From JAWODU01 sp046483125 (lineage in GTDB: Bacteria > Verrucomicrobiota > Kiritimatiellia > UBA8416 > JAWODU01): DNA of 64,000 nucleotides. Each line of letters starts with the position of its first letter. Within the stretch, counting starts at the first letter, position 1. Made by a program: the position numbers and the translations under genes. Where the stretch lies: NCBI GenBank assembly GCA_046483125.1, contig JAWODU010000085.1:3879-67878 (forward strand), written 5' to 3'. Of this stretch, positions 16,050-27,300 are shown one piece after another. Under the pieces are notes generated by a model that had not been told where the DNA came from, made no database searches, and saw nothing but the letters and a program-made list of their open reading frames with translations.

Positions 16050-16077
16050 AGTATACCCGTCCGTATTTACAATACAA
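16050..16077 (-). promoter_or_regulatory. Candidate promoter for the beta-barrel gene
   Basis: On the minus strand, TTGTAT (16072-16077), a 16-base spacer and TATACT (16050-16055) lie about 80 bases ahead of the barrel start. Confidence 0.45.
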
Positions 16078-16095
16078 AAATAGCGTGGATCACAT

Positions 16096-16515
16096 ATGAA
16101 TAAAGACTGTATTTTCTGCAAAATCGTCCAGGGCGCCGTTCCAGCTTCAAAAGTATACGAGGACGAAAACACCGTCGCCTTCATGGATGTTCAGCCCGTT
16201 GTGAAAGGACACGTGCTGGTCGTACCCAGAGAACACTGCGATCCAATAACCGAGACGCCGCCGGAAGTCCTTTCAAAACTCATTGCAGTTGTCCGTAAAG
16301 TAGCCCGTTCGCTTACGGAGGGACTGGGCGCCGACGGCATAAACGTGAGCCAGGCCAACGGCAAAGTGGCCGGGCAGGTTGTGCCGCATATACACTTTCA
16401 TGTCATACCCCGGTTCTCAAACGACGGGCATTCCTGGAACTGGGACCCGAAGGAGTACGACTCCACCGAGGAAATGGACTCGTACGCGGACAAAATCAGA
16501 AAAGCCCTGCAATAG
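16096..16515 (+). CDS. HIT-family nucleotide hydrolase
   Basis: A 139-residue histidine-triad protein of the Hint/HinT branch. The triad H98-I-H100-F-H102 (VPHIHFHVIPR) supplies the catalytic histidine. The N-terminus CIFCKIVQG (C5, C8) is typical of the family. Such enzymes hydrolyse AMP-lysine or other nucleoside phosphoramidates in the cytoplasm. The gene has no strong ribosome site. It precedes the Minf_1886 gene with a short palindromic repeat between them. Confidence 0.92.
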   Translation: MNKDCIFCKIVQGAVPASKVYEDENTVAFMDVQPVVKGHVLVVPREHCDPITETPPEVLSKLIAVVRKVARSLTEGLGADGINVSQANGKVAGQVVPHIHFHVIPRFSNDGHSWNWDPKEYDSTEEMDSYADKIRKALQ

Positions 16516-16522
16516 ACCAGGA

Positions 16523-16574
16523 GACTTTTTGACAGGATCAACCCGCCCCGGCGGATTAATCCCGTCAAATAGTC
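16523..16574. repeat. Short GACAGGAT hairpin element
   Basis: GACTTTTTGACAGGAT (16523-16538) and ATCCCGTCAAATAGTC (16559-16574) pair at 14 of 16 positions around a CCGCCCCGGCGG centre. It is a minimal form of the palindromes at 7101-7212 and 51868-51970. It could terminate the HIT gene transcript. Confidence 0.6.
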
Positions 16575-16617
16575 CCGGGGTAAAAAGGGCAAACGAAAAG
16601 AACTGAGGAGTGTTCAA

Positions 16618-17097
16618 GTGCAGGAAAATGATTTTGAACAGGCTGTAAAGCGTCTTTCCGGACGTGACCCCCGGTACAAGGGCCCGGCGTATTTTTTCGT
16701 TAAAGACGCCCTGGCCTATACGGCTAAAGCGCTTGAAAAACCCGTTGAAGAAGTTCCGGAAAGGCACGTCAGCGCCGCCGAACTGCTGGAGGGGATTAAA
16801 TCCTACACGCTTCAGGAATTCGGTCCGATAAGCATGAGAATACTGAATTCATGGGGCATCTCCCGCACGGAAGATTTCGGCGAAATAGTCTACAATCTCA
16901 TTAAAGCCGGCTGGCTGAAGCGGTCCGATAAAGACAGCAAAGAAGATTTCGCGGAAGGTTATGATTTCTATTCCGCTTTCGCCAAACCTTTCAAACCGGC
17001 TCACGGACCGGACGACGGAACCGCCGGGTCCCGGCCCCGCGCCGATCCGGCGCGCAGCCGGGGAAAACGCAATAAGCCGGGAGACCAGCATCGATGA
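16618..17097 (+). CDS. Minf_1886 family protein
   Basis: A 159-residue protein starting at GTG 16618 after GAGGAG. The core (YKGPAYFFVKDALAYTAKAL; RHVSAAELLEGIK; FGPISMRILNSWGISRTEDFGEIVYNLIKAGWL) matches a conserved family of unknown function named after Methylacidiphilum and frequent in PVC bacteria. The C-terminal 35 residues are a basic, disordered tail rich in Pro, Arg and Lys. The stop overlaps the M16 peptidase start (ATGA), so both are probably translated together. No function is established. Confidence 0.8.
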   Translation: MQENDFEQAVKRLSGRDPRYKGPAYFFVKDALAYTAKALEKPVEEVPERHVSAAELLEGIKSYTLQEFGPISMRILNSWGISRTEDFGEIVYNLIKAGWLKRSDKDSKEDFAEGYDFYSAFAKPFKPAHGPDDGTAGSRPRADPARSRGKRNKPGDQHR

Positions 17098-19730
17098 AGA
17101 GAACCGCTCTCCTCCCCGTTCTCGCGGGCCTGTCTTTTCTCTGGGGATGCTCCGCGGGCCTGCCCAGGCGTTCCGGAATCGCCGAAGAATCCCTGTCTCT
17201 CATCAGGAAAACAAATGCGGAGCTTCAGCGATTCTGTCTCACCAACGGTATGACGTGCCTCGTCCGCGAAGATCACTCAGCGCCCGTGGTGTCCATCCAG
17301 ATATGGGCCGGAACGGGTTCGATACACGAAGGCCGCTGCATGGGGGCCGGAATGTCGCACGCCGTGGAGCACATGATATTCAAGGGCACCCCGACCCGTC
17401 CGCCGGGACGGATTACCGAAGAAATAAACAACGCCGGCGGTAACATCAACGCATACACCACTCTCGACCGTACCGTCTTTCTCGTTGATATCCCCTCCAG
17501 GAACTGGCAAGTAGGACTCGATGTGCTCGCCGACGCGGTGGCAAACGCCTCCTTCCCGAAGAACGAATGGATCAAGGAACGCGACGTAATCCTGAGAGAA
17601 TTTGCCATGGGAAAAGACGACCCGGACAGGGTAATCAACAAGCTTCTCTGGAGAACCGCTTATCGCGTACATCCTTACCGGTTCCCGGTCATAGGCCGCG
17701 AATACCTGTTCCGGAAGATCAGCCGTGACGATCTCTCGTCGTATTTTGCGCGGCGCTATGTGCCGGATCGCATGATAACAAGCGTGGCAGGCGATATCGA
17801 CGCCGATAAAATACAAAAAGCCCTCGAAAAGGCCTTTGCCGGCTTCGACCGGGGACCCGGAGAGCCTGCCGTGGTTCCGGCGGAACCTTCCCAGGTTTCG
17901 CCCCGCCATGCTCGCCGGACCGGTTCGTATAACGTTTCCAGGCTTGAATGCGCCTGGCACACGGTCTCTCTCGATCATCCCGACGCTCCGGCGCTGGATG
18001 TCCTGGCAATCGCGGCGGGACGCGGAAAAAGTTCCAGGCTTCGGGAAACACTTCGCGAGGAACAACAGCTTGTCGACACCATAAACGCGTGGTCATTCAC
18101 GCCGAGAGACGCGGGGCTGTTCGGGATAAGCGCTTCCTTTCCCCCTGAAAAGGAACAGGACGTGATCCGGGCTCTTGAAAAAGAAACGGCCGTGTGGCGG
18201 AACTCGCTGTTTTCCGAAGCGGAAATTGAAAAAGCAAAACGCATGGTGCTCAGTTCGGAACTCTCCGACCTGCAGACAATGAAAGGCCAGGCCCGGTCAT
18301 ACGCCATGGGAGAGTTCTACGCGCATGATCCCCGGTTCTCCGCCGCGTATATCGACCGCATTTCTTCGGTCACTCCCGATTCCGTGCGGAAAGCGGCGCG
18401 CAAGTACCTGATCCCTTCGAACCGCACGCTTGTCCTGCTCGCGCCGGAAGAAGAAACGGAAGAAGCTGACGTCAAGGAAACGACAATATCATGCACGGAT
18501 AAGGTGGAGAAAATCGAACTGGAATGCGGCTTTCCTCTCCTGGTGCGTGAAGACCATCGTCTTCCATTTGTCTATTTCTGCGCGGCCGTCCGCGGCGGAT
18601 CCATGGCCGAGACTGAATCGGACTGCGGCATAAGCAGACTTACAGCCGACATGCTTGTGCGCGGCACGCATTCCCGTTCCAGGCGGGAAATAGCCGAACT
18701 CGTTGATGTCCGCGGGGCTAAACTCGTATCGTTTTCCGGTTATAACAGCTTCGGGCTTAAAGGACGCTGTTTTGCGGCCGACCTGCCTCTCTTTCTTGAA
18801 CTGCTCAGTGACTGTCTTCTTAATCCCGCTTTCGAACCCGAAGAATTCCGGAATCAGGTGCGACTGCAGACCTCGGCTATAGACCGACAGTCCGAACAGC
18901 CCTTCCTGATGGCCCGCAAAGCCTTGAGAAAACTGCTTTTCAGCCCCCATCCCTATGCCTGGCTTCCCGTCGGCAGGAAAGAAATACTGCATGAATTGAG
19001 CGTAACCGACATCAGGCGCCATCATCACCGGCTCATCAGGTCACCCAATTTTGTCCTCTCGGTATTCGGGCACGTGGAACCGGCAGAGGTTAAAACTCTT
19101 GTCGAGAAATCATTCAGCGGTATTCCGCGCGGTAACGCTCCGCGGATAAGCCCTCTTCCTCCCGAACCCGATCTGCCGGCGCGCACAAAATCCCGTCTTC
19201 CCAGAGAACAGGCCATAGTGCTCGCCGGATTTCCGGGTATAGACGTCGCGGATCCCCGGCGCGATGCGCTCGCGGTACTGGAAACGGCAATGAGCGGCCT
19301 TTCATCCGACCTCGCCGTTGCCATCAGAGTAAAAGAGGGTTTGGCGTATTACGCTGGCGCGTACCAGCGGCCCGGGCTGGACCCTGGCCTGTTCGTTTTG
19401 TACGCGGGTACGCGCGAGGAAACCGTGGACAGAGTTCAGGACCTGTTCGCTGCGGAAATAGAGCGGGTAACTACCGAAGGCATCCGACAGGAAGAATTCG
19501 ACAGGGCCGTAAACCGCGTGATAGCCGATTACGAAATGGGCCTCCAGAACAACCTTGCCCTGGCCATGGATTGCGCCCTCAACGAACTTTACGGGCTGGG
19601 GTGTTCCTATAAATTTTCGACGGAAGAACGCATGCGGGCCCTGACGCCGGAAGATATCAAACAGGCGGCCTCTTCGATCCTCGCGAAAGACAGGATGGCC
19701 GTCTCTATCGTGCTTCCGGAAAGGGACTAA
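17094..19730 (+). CDS. Double-domain M16 zinc peptidase, probable lipoprotein
   Basis: An 878-residue fusion of two M16 (pitrilysin/processing peptidase) units. The N-terminus is a lipoprotein-like signal (VLAGLSFLWGC, Cys19). The first unit carries the inverted zinc motif H89-A-V-E92-H93 and the downstream Glu region ILREFAMGKDDPD. The second unit, from about residue 470, keeps the fold (GGSMAETESDCGISRLTADMLVRGT) but lacks HxxEH and is the non-catalytic half that closes the chamber. It should degrade peptides in the periplasm. It overlaps the Minf_1886 stop and is followed directly by repeat A copy 3. Confidence 0.9.
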   Translation: MKRTALLPVLAGLSFLWGCSAGLPRRSGIAEESLSLIRKTNAELQRFCLTNGMTCLVREDHSAPVVSIQIWAGTGSIHEGRCMGAGMSHAVEHMIFKGTPTRPPGRITEEINNAGGNINAYTTLDRTVFLVDIPSRNWQVGLDVLADAVANASFPKNEWIKERDVILREFAMGKDDPDRVINKLLWRTAYRVHPYRFPVIGREYLFRKISRDDLSSYFARRYVPDRMITSVAGDIDADKIQKALEKAFAGFDRGPGEPAVVPAEPSQVSPRHARRTGSYNVSRLECAWHTVSLDHPDAPALDVLAIAAGRGKSSRLRETLREEQQLVDTINAWSFTPRDAGLFGISASFPPEKEQDVIRALEKETAVWRNSLFSEAEIEKAKRMVLSSELSDLQTMKGQARSYAMGEFYAHDPRFSAAYIDRISSVTPDSVRKAARKYLIPSNRTLVLLAPEEETEEADVKETTISCTDKVEKIELECGFPLLVREDHRLPFVYFCAAVRGGSMAETESDCGISRLTADMLVRGTHSRSRREIAELVDVRGAKLVSFSGYNSFGLKGRCFAADLPLFLELLSDCLLNPAFEPEEFRNQVRLQTSAIDRQSEQPFLMARKALRKLLFSPHPYAWLPVGRKEILHELSVTDIRRHHHRLIRSPNFVLSVFGHVEPAEVKTLVEKSFSGIPRGNAPRISPLPPEPDLPARTKSRLPREQAIVLAGFPGIDVADPRRDALAVLETAMSGLSSDLAVAIRVKEGLAYYAGAYQRPGLDPGLFVLYAGTREETVDRVQDLFAAEIERVTTEGIRQEEFDRAVNRVIADYEMGLQNNLALAMDCALNELYGLGCSYKFSTEERMRALTPEDIKQAASSILAKDRMAVSIVLPERD

Positions 19731-19733
19731 CCG

Positions 19734-20018
19734 GTAGTGTCAAAAGTTCCATGAACACGGACGAATGACGAGTTGGAACACTTAATCGCACACTTAACTG
19801 CTACCCTTTGTCGTATACGCTTAAACGACTCTGTTGCAACGGCTGGCACATGACGAGTAAGCAGGTCGGTTAAGGGTGTGCGTCCGCCGCGGCGGAAAGG
19901 GTGGCGGTTAAGAAAGCGTTTAAGTGTATTGGGAAAAGGGGGAGAGAGTCGAAAAACGGCTAATGACCTGAAACAAGGACAGTTACACAGATAAACGTGC
20001 TGTCAGCTTTGACAATAC
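19734..20018. repeat. Family A long repeat, copy 3, upstream of DUF1844 gene
   Basis: About 285 bases, nearly identical (inverted) to 27943-28234. It contains TTAA words, the TCCGCCGCGGCGGA core near 19882, and the tract GAGAGAGTCGAAAAACGGC. The ends GTAGTGTCAAA (19734) and TTTGACAATAC (20008-20018) are inverted at 10 of 11 positions. It starts 3 bases after the M16 stop and ends 25 bases before the DUF1844 ATG, so it includes any promoter of that gene. The TGTCAGCTTTGACA motif at its end is a possible operator. Confidence 0.8.
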
Positions 20019-20042
20019 TGCGACTACAAGGAGGGAAAAATT

Positions 20043-20462
20043 ATGAACGACAAACCGGAAAACAAGGAAAACATGGATAAGGCGCTTTTTGCCAACCTGA
20101 TCATGATGCTGTCATCCTCCGCGATGCAGCAGATGGGCAATACCCCGAATCCCATAACCCAAAAAACGGAAATCAACCTCGAGGGAGCCCAGCTCACCAT
20201 AGATATGCTGGAAATGCTGAAAAACCGGACCGAGGGCAATCTTGACGCCGAAGAGAGCAAAATGACCACCGACATCCTGTCCTCCCTGCAGATGGCCTAC
20301 GTTCAGGCTTCTCAAACAGAGGGGGAAAAGCAGAACGAAAAAGGAGATGAGGCGGAAACGGTTCAAGAACCCGCGGACAGCGAAAAGAAGCCCGAAGAAG
20401 ATTCTTCCGGCGAAGAAAAGGACTCCGGCAAAGACCCAAAATATCACAAATCCTACGGTTAA
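20043..20462 (+). CDS. DUF1844 domain protein
   Basis: A 139-residue protein. Residues 12-85 match DUF1844 (LFANLIMMLSSSAMQQMGNTPNP, then LEGAQLTIDMLEMLKNRTEGNLDAEESKMTTDILSSLQMAYV). The remainder is a highly acidic, lysine- and glutamate-rich disordered tail. DUF1844 proteins are small helical proteins widespread in Planctomycetes, Verrucomicrobia and Acidobacteria with no established function. A good ribosome site (AAGGAGGG) precedes the ATG. The upstream region is the repeat shared with the giant gene at the other end of the block. Confidence 0.82.
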   Translation: MNDKPENKENMDKALFANLIMMLSSSAMQQMGNTPNPITQKTEINLEGAQLTIDMLEMLKNRTEGNLDAEESKMTTDILSSLQMAYVQASQTEGEKQNEKGDEAETVQEPADSEKKPEEDSSGEEKDSGKDPKYHKSYG

Positions 20463-20609
20463 TTTCTTTTTCTTGTTGCCCCCCGGCTCCGCCCAACGTA
20501 TTATCTGCCGCAAATCGTCCGCGGCCGTCGGCGTCCGCGGATCGGGATTCCCCCGGAAAGGAACCCTTTGCGGAGGGGTTGTGTTAACACATCAACGTGA
20601 GGAGCCATT

Positions 20610-20948
20610 ATGGGTATTGCAGCTCTCATTATCGGTATTGTGGCCGTAGTACTGGGTTTTATTCCTTTTTGCGGCTGGTTTGCCCTGTTGCCCGCTGTAG
20701 TAGGACTTGCCCTCGGCATAGCTGAAATCTCGGTTAAGTCAAAAAAGGAACAGCCTAAGGGCATGGGAATCGCGGGTCTTGTTCTTAACGGCGTGGCTAT
20801 AGTGGTAATTCTCGTTTGGACGCTGGTTATTGCCGCGGGTGCAACAAAGGCGGCAAAAGAAGCCAAAGCGGAAATGGAAGCCGCCGGGGTCACAAACCTC
20901 CAGCAGATGATCGAAGAGGCGCAGGAAGTCTCAACGGCGACCAACTGA
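20610..20948 (+). CDS. DUF4190-like two-span membrane protein
   Basis: A 112-residue protein with two hydrophobic regions: residues 2-40 (ALIIGIVAVVLGFIPFCGWFALLPAVVGLALGIAEI) and 54-80 (GIAGLVLNGVAIVVILVWTLVIAAG), a pattern typical of DUF4190 domains. The C-terminus is a short charged helix. A GAGGAG ribosome site precedes the ATG. It sits between DUF1844 and DUF2752 genes on the same strand. The 147-base gap before it holds GC-rich inverted words but no gene. Function is unknown. Confidence 0.7.
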   Translation: MGIAALIIGIVAVVLGFIPFCGWFALLPAVVGLALGIAEISVKSKKEQPKGMGIAGLVLNGVAIVVILVWTLVIAAGATKAAKEAKAEMEAAGVTNLQQMIEEAQEVSTATN

Positions 20949-20978
20949 CTCTTGTCTCGATCTTACAGGTCGGCAAAC

Positions 20979-21362
20979 ATGACAGTGCTGGGCCTGGTTC
21001 TCTATTGCCTGGCACTGCCTTTTTTATCGCCCTTCTTCTCGCGAATACTTCCCGACTGCCTTACGGCCTGCCCCTTTAGAACTCTCACGGGAAATCCCTG
21101 CGCCCTCTGCGGACTTACGCGCGGATTAAGGGCGCTGATAAACGGAAACGTAAAGGAGGCGGTGTCTCTTAACCCCCTGTGCGTACCGATAGCGGTATTG
21201 CTTTTTTTCGAAGCAGTGTTCAGATCGACAATGCTGATTCTTTCGCGCTATCGGGAAATACCCGGCCGTGTGATACGACTGGACCTGTTGTTTCATATCG
21301 CGCTTCTGGCGACATACCTCGCCTATACCTCGGCATTCGCTCTCAGTACTTACGCGTACTAA
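20979..21362 (+). CDS. DUF2752 domain membrane protein
   Basis: A 127-residue membrane protein. The signature CPFRTLTGNPCALCGLTRGLRALINGN is the DUF2752 motif (CP...G..CP.CG.TR). It has about three to four membrane segments. I use ATG 20979 rather than an upstream TTG at 20952 because it better fits the membrane start and has AGG ahead of it. The final 20 bases overlap the end of the giant gene on the opposite strand. No biochemical role is known for the family. Confidence 0.75.
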   Translation: MTVLGLVLYCLALPFLSPFFSRILPDCLTACPFRTLTGNPCALCGLTRGLRALINGNVKEAVSLNPLCVPIAVLLFFEAVFRSTMLILSRYREIPGRVIRLDLLFHIALLATYLAYTSAFALSTYAY

Positions 21363-24300
21363 GGGCCCGGTACGCCACAGTCAGCACCAGCGCGATCAAC
21401 AGGCCCGCACCCCACCTCAGCATTCTGCCGCCGCTCATTTTGAAACTTACAACCATGTCCGCTTCCGGATCCGTCTGCATGCTTCGCCTGAACATGAGTT
21501 TCCGGCCGTGAGTGGGAATTGTTATTTTTATGGCCTGCGCGCTCCTTTCGGCCGCCGCCTGCTGATCCATTATGCGTTCAGAAAGCTTCAGAAGGCTCGT
21601 ATTGTCCCTCTCGGAAAGCGACTGCTGGATTCTGTTGGCGTACTCGGCGGTGAAGTTGCCCTGCCTGAAGTCCTCTATCCTGGCCACCTGGCCGGCCTGC
21701 TGTATGTTCTTGTCGAACCGCATCTTGTCGCGTCTTTGAACAAGTCCCACCAGCGCCTGCTGTTTGGCAAGGTTGCGGAACTGGATCCTGGCGTCCTCGT
21801 TAAAGGCCAAGTCGTTTTGGGACCAGTTTACGGCCGACTCCAGGGCCTTGCGCGCCAGTTTCTGCTGTCCCTGTTGTGCGTACTTCTCCCCCTTGGCCAG
21901 CACAGATTTAGCCTTTTCCTGTTCCTCTGCAATCTTGCGCAGATTGCTGATATTGTATTGCTGTCTGGTAAAAGCCTGGAGGACCGGTTCTTTGTCTTCG
22001 ACAGGGTTCATGGTGCCGCCGAACCCATAATACAGCCTTCCCGGCACTACGTAAAACGTCCATTCTATGTCCTTCTTGAGCGGCAAACCGAACTTCGGCG
22101 CCTTGTACGAAAGCCTGCTGGAATACCATTTCCCCGGCGAAGGACTGACGTAGACCATTTCCACTTCGGTTTTCTCACCCGGCACCGGTTCTTCCAGAGG
22201 GATCCTGTACACCCCGCCCTCCTCCGAAACCGAAGCCGCCTTGCCGTTTACGAAGGCCGACCACAGTTCCGAACCTTCTTCCGGCAGTTCTATCTCCAGG
22301 AAGCGCAGGTCCCCCACCGTCATCTCCATGCTGACCCTGGTCAGTATATCTCCCTGGCCGGATACCACCGACGTCAGTCTTGTACTGCTTACTTCGGCGG
22401 GAAGCACCTCAGCCGCTCCATGCCGTATGACCGAAAGGTCCAGTTCATACTCGCCGCCTATTGTACGGAAACAGTATACGGCGTCCGACAGGTCCCCTGC
22501 CCCGAAATACCCGGGGACGGACCGGGAATCCTCCCTCTTAAGGCCCGCCGGCGTTCCCGCCGGACGAACCTCAGCTCTCCCTTCGGACATGACCGCGAGG
22601 TAGCCTTTGCGGCTTTCCACATCAAGCGGCACGATCGCCCGGATTTTTCCCGCCTGTGTCGTCTGGTACCGGGCCTCAAGCTGGTAGTCGTTCAGGACCT
22701 TGTTGTGAAGTTCCACCTCCCATATTCCCTTTTCCCTGTCGGCTTCATGCACTTTCGCGATGTCGCGCCCGGTCATTGCAAGGGAAATACCGGGAGCCGG
22801 GGCCTTCAGCCGGAAAGTCTTACAGCCGGCGTGCTCAATCCTGTAACGGACATAGGCCGTGCCCCGCATCTTTCCCTCGGACAGATCCACCCTGTGAAGG
22901 ACTTCGGTCCTTATTGTCGGCTCCACCGTTTCGGCCTTCAGTTGAATCATCCATTCCGGCCGAAGCAGTTTGAAAGCGAGCGCGCCGGTCTCCCTTATTC
23001 CCAGGTCCCGCGGATTCATCTCGCTCACGCCTTTGCGCATAACCGTACTCATGCGCACCCCGCGCTCTCCCCTTACAACCATCTGTCCGGTGTGCTTGAG
23101 AGCGTCCTGTACTGCTATACGCGGCACGTATATCGTCTCCTCCAGTCCCTTCTCAGTCCGCGCGGCCACGACGTTAAGCGTCCGGTCGCCCAGCGCCTTT
23201 TTCCTGAAATGGACGATGACTTCCCTGGGGGTCCTGCCGTCGGCTTCACCTCCCACTTCATCCCAGTGACTCACGTCCTGGCCGGTCAGACTCTCCACGT
23301 CATATTCGTCCGGTATCCCGAGGCGTACCGAGAATATCCCGGCTTTACTTATGCCGACCTTCAGGTGGGTGGAGAGGACTATCCGTTCGTCGGACACCGA
23401 CATACTGCCGTTTTCCGCCACTCTCAGTTCCGGAAGCACCCTTTCGGCTGTCACCTTCCCCGAAGCGGGCGTTTTGTGATAGCGGAAAGCTCTTTTGATT
23501 TCCGGCACTTCCTTCATTCGCGCCGCTGTGCCGACCTCACGAACCAGCCGCTCCGAAACGTCCTCGATATTCATCGGGTGCAGTCCCTCTGTTTCACTGA
23601 CAAGTATTTTCACGTTGCCCGGCACAGCCAGGGCCATCGAGCCTCTCTGCCTGACCGCGTCTTTCACCTTCAATATTCCGGCCTGAACTTTATACGGAAG
23701 ACCCTCGCATCCGACCTGGCTTACCACGTGAAGCGTGAAGTCACCCGTAACGGGTTTATCCACGATAGCCTCCAGCAGGCGTGTTTCCGGATCGAAGCGC
23801 CATGTACTCAGGCCCGGGGCTTTCACCGCCGTTACCGTCATATTCTCGGGCACCTCAACGTTCATTGATTTCAGTTCGCCCTGGGCAATCTGGTATTTCA
23901 CCAGGTTCGTAAGCTCGACTACCCCCGGCTGAAACACCGCCATGGTGTTCAGTTCAGAGAAGAAAACGACCTTTTCCAGCCTGGTTTTGCGCGCACGCGG
24001 CCGCCATGAGATAAATGCCTGTCTTGACATACCGTACACGGCAATAGCCTCCGTTACGTCTTCCTTCTCCGTAGTCTTGAACAGAACCGCGTCCGGCGAT
24101 TCGACTTCAAGCTCGTTTTCCGGAATCTCGAGTTTCACCCTGTTTTTCAGATTAGGAGGAATCCTCAAGCCGAGAAACCACGCACCCTCTTTTTCCACAA
24201 GGGGCAGAGAATACTTCAGATTGATTTCGTAATCTCCCCTTTCCTCAACCGTAAGCACGTACCCGTTCACGTCCGTGCGGAGCTGGAGGGCGGAAGAATT

Positions 24301-27300
24301 CAGATCGTAATCCGTAAGCACGGCCGGCGGTCTCAGGACGACAAACTCACTGCCCTTACGCCCTTCGAATTCATATACAGCGTCCACCCTCGCGCTCTTT
24401 TCCGCTTCTTCAGTCATTTCAGGCGCCTTCACCTGTATGTTCACTTCTTTCATCGCGGGAAGTACGTCCGTTTCAGCCTTGTCTAAGGGCTCTCCAGCCG
24501 CCCAGCCCAGCGAGGCACCGATAATACCGATGGCCACAAGGCATGATATGGTGCCGTGACCTTGCTGGTGCCGGTCCGGTTCTTCCGGCTCGTCGAACCG
24601 GTCCGGCTCCACGGTGTCTTCCGTTTCCTCCTCAAAAGGCATCCCATCAAGAGGCGCTTCTTCGGAAGGCATTTCAGGAGGCCCGGCGGGAGCCGGTCCC
24701 GCCGGAACGGGGCGCCGTGTCCCGGCCGCGTATGCCGCCTTTACAAGGCGCAACACAACCGCGACAGCCACACCCACAGCGAACATGATCGTTATCAGGT
24801 TGCGGCCTGTTTCCAGTTGCGCCAGCCCGAATGTAAGAAGCGTAAAACCAAGTGCCGTGCACCAGGCCCTGCGCTTCCGGCCGGACCTCCCCTTCAGAAT
24901 AAGCCAGAGAGAAAGCACGACGGCGACAACCGCCCAGAGGAGCGAGCTGTCCGCTCCTATCCATTCCGGTACCAGGCGCAGATCCACGGCAAGCGGTTCT
25001 GCTCCTTCGAGATTAACTGTCCTTGAAACGGAAAAACTGCTGCCGGCCGCCGGCCCGCGAAAAACGTCCACGGTTCTCTCAAGGCCGCTCCACATCCGGC
25101 CCAACTGCCACAACCCTCCCGCGAACAACACGGTTATCAGCGCGACCACGCCGAGGGCTCCCTGCCATCCGAACCCTCTGCCCCGGCCGGTATTGAAGGC
25201 CACAAGGCATGTAAACAGGACTGCCGCCAGCGCGACAACCGTCCACCCCGCGAAGTCTGTCAGGGCAATTCCGTACAGCTTCAGCATATTGCGCAGGGCT
25301 TCCACTATGCCGCCGGTCCATATCGACATCGCTCTGCTCATGTTTCCCCCCGCCGTACCTACGGTGTATCCTTCGGGAAGGAAAAACTCCCATTTCGCGA
25401 AGGTATTCGGTGTATTTCCCGTTACGGGGGCAAGAAACCTCATGCTTTTCCCCAGAGCCCCGATTTCGTCCCTGCTCCGCGCGTATACCACCTCGACCCG
25501 TACAGGCTCGTTAGGGTTCCTCAGCCGCCGCACCGGAATAAGAATGCGGCCGTCTTCCTTGAGTGCCGTTACTTCCGTCTTTTCTTCATTTGCATTTATA
25601 AGAGAGGTCGACCACAGGTTCGCCTCCTCGGGAATTGAGACAATCAGGTACTGACGCGAAAGGTTCTTGACCGAATATTCCGCCGTAGTCACCGCCTCGC
25701 CGTCTTTGCTGATTCTCGTTGACAGCATTGTCAGATCCACCACGGCGTCAAGAAGGCGTTCTGTTTCGTAGCGCTTGATGCCGATTTTCGCGGTATGCGG
25801 ATGCCCGGTGTACTTGTAAGCGTCGAGAATCGGATCGTTCACCAGAAGAGTGTAGGCCTCGGGCACTTCATCACGATCGACCTTTATTATGGATTTGTCG
25901 CGTTCCTGAAGCGTCAGGTTCAGCGCCGCGGCCCCCGCAAGCATGATATACCCCGTCTCGGTGGTGGTCTCCACGGTACTGACCCCTCCCACTGTCACCT
26001 CGTCGGCCCTGTAAGCGAATTTTCTGTCGTAGGTAACTCCAAGCGTATAGTCTCCCATTACCTTTTCCTGGAGAGATATCTCCCACACTTCGCCGTCGTG
26101 TTTCCAGCCGCGCACGTCTCTGCCCGTAAATTCCACGTTCTGAAACTCTTCCGGTATTCTTATCCTGAAAGTCTTAACGGGCGCCCCGGCAATGTGATAT
26201 GTGGCCGCGGAACTGCAGTAGAGCACTCCTTCCCCTATGGACACCAGGTGGAACAATTCGGAGTGTATGGTTGGTTTTGTTCTTTCGAACTTCACGTCAA
26301 GCGACCACTCGCCCTCCTTGTACCGGTAAGCGAGCTGGGCCCCGGGCACTTTCACGGGGACCGATCCGGTTTGAACTTCCCGCAGTTTCCCGGTTTCGCA
26401 CTTTTCTATCCTGAGGCCCTTTTCCACCGACAGAACCAGGTAGCCGCGCTGTGATTCAGAGTCCCTGATCACGAAAGCCGGCGCCTGAAACCGCGTCTTG
26501 TCCCCCGGAAGCGACTTTTCAAGCCGCACGTTTACCAGTGTCCGTCCTGTTACGGCGTCCCGGAAAAACACGCTTATTTCACGTTTGCCGTTCCTGGTAC
26601 GAACGTTGTAATCCGAAAGCGCCGCTCCGCTCACGTTGGCCACGATCCAGTCGGGGTCCGTCTCTATAACGATCTCCCTCGCCGGTGCGTCACGCACGTC
26701 AAGTTCCACCGAAGCCGCCAGTACCAGGTCGCTGTCCTTCACGGACAGTACAAGCTGTTCGTTACTGCTGTATTCCGAGACAATATCGTCGATGGAAAGT
26801 TTGAGTGTATAAGGCACGTTGGCGTACTGGTAGGCGAACCTGCTCCTGGACGGCAGTGTTCTCCCGCTTTGTTTCTTTCCCTCCAGGGCCACTTCCGGAA
26901 ACGACGTCTGGTCCACCTGAGTCAGTCCGAGCGCCTTGTCCACGAGCAGTTTAATCGCGCTGTCAGTGCCCAGCATGAGGAACCCACTGCTCCGGATTAC
27001 CCGCCGGGGAATAATCACCGGGAGTTCCAGTTCGCAGGGAAACTTGGGCAGAACCGTTTCGCTTTCCACCCTCAGCATATAGTCCTTTTCCTTCGGACGG
27101 CTCAGAGTCACCAGGAGCGTGCGCGCCGCCTCGCCTTCCTTTTCCTGTATTACCCAGTCCTGTATATCCTCGCCGCGCACCTGAGTGACGCTCAGTTCCT
27201 CCGGAAGCCTCAGAGGAATCTCTTTAAGACTGCCCTGCACGACACGGTATGTGAATACGTTGTCTATTTTGAGCGCTCCCACGCTCGCCGACGCTATTGT

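Noticed and set aside
21508..23868. A 786-codon open frame antisense to the giant gene
   Set aside because: The translated product is rich in His, Arg and Pro without any domain, and the minus-strand frame has signal peptide, repeats and membrane helices. It is a shadow frame.
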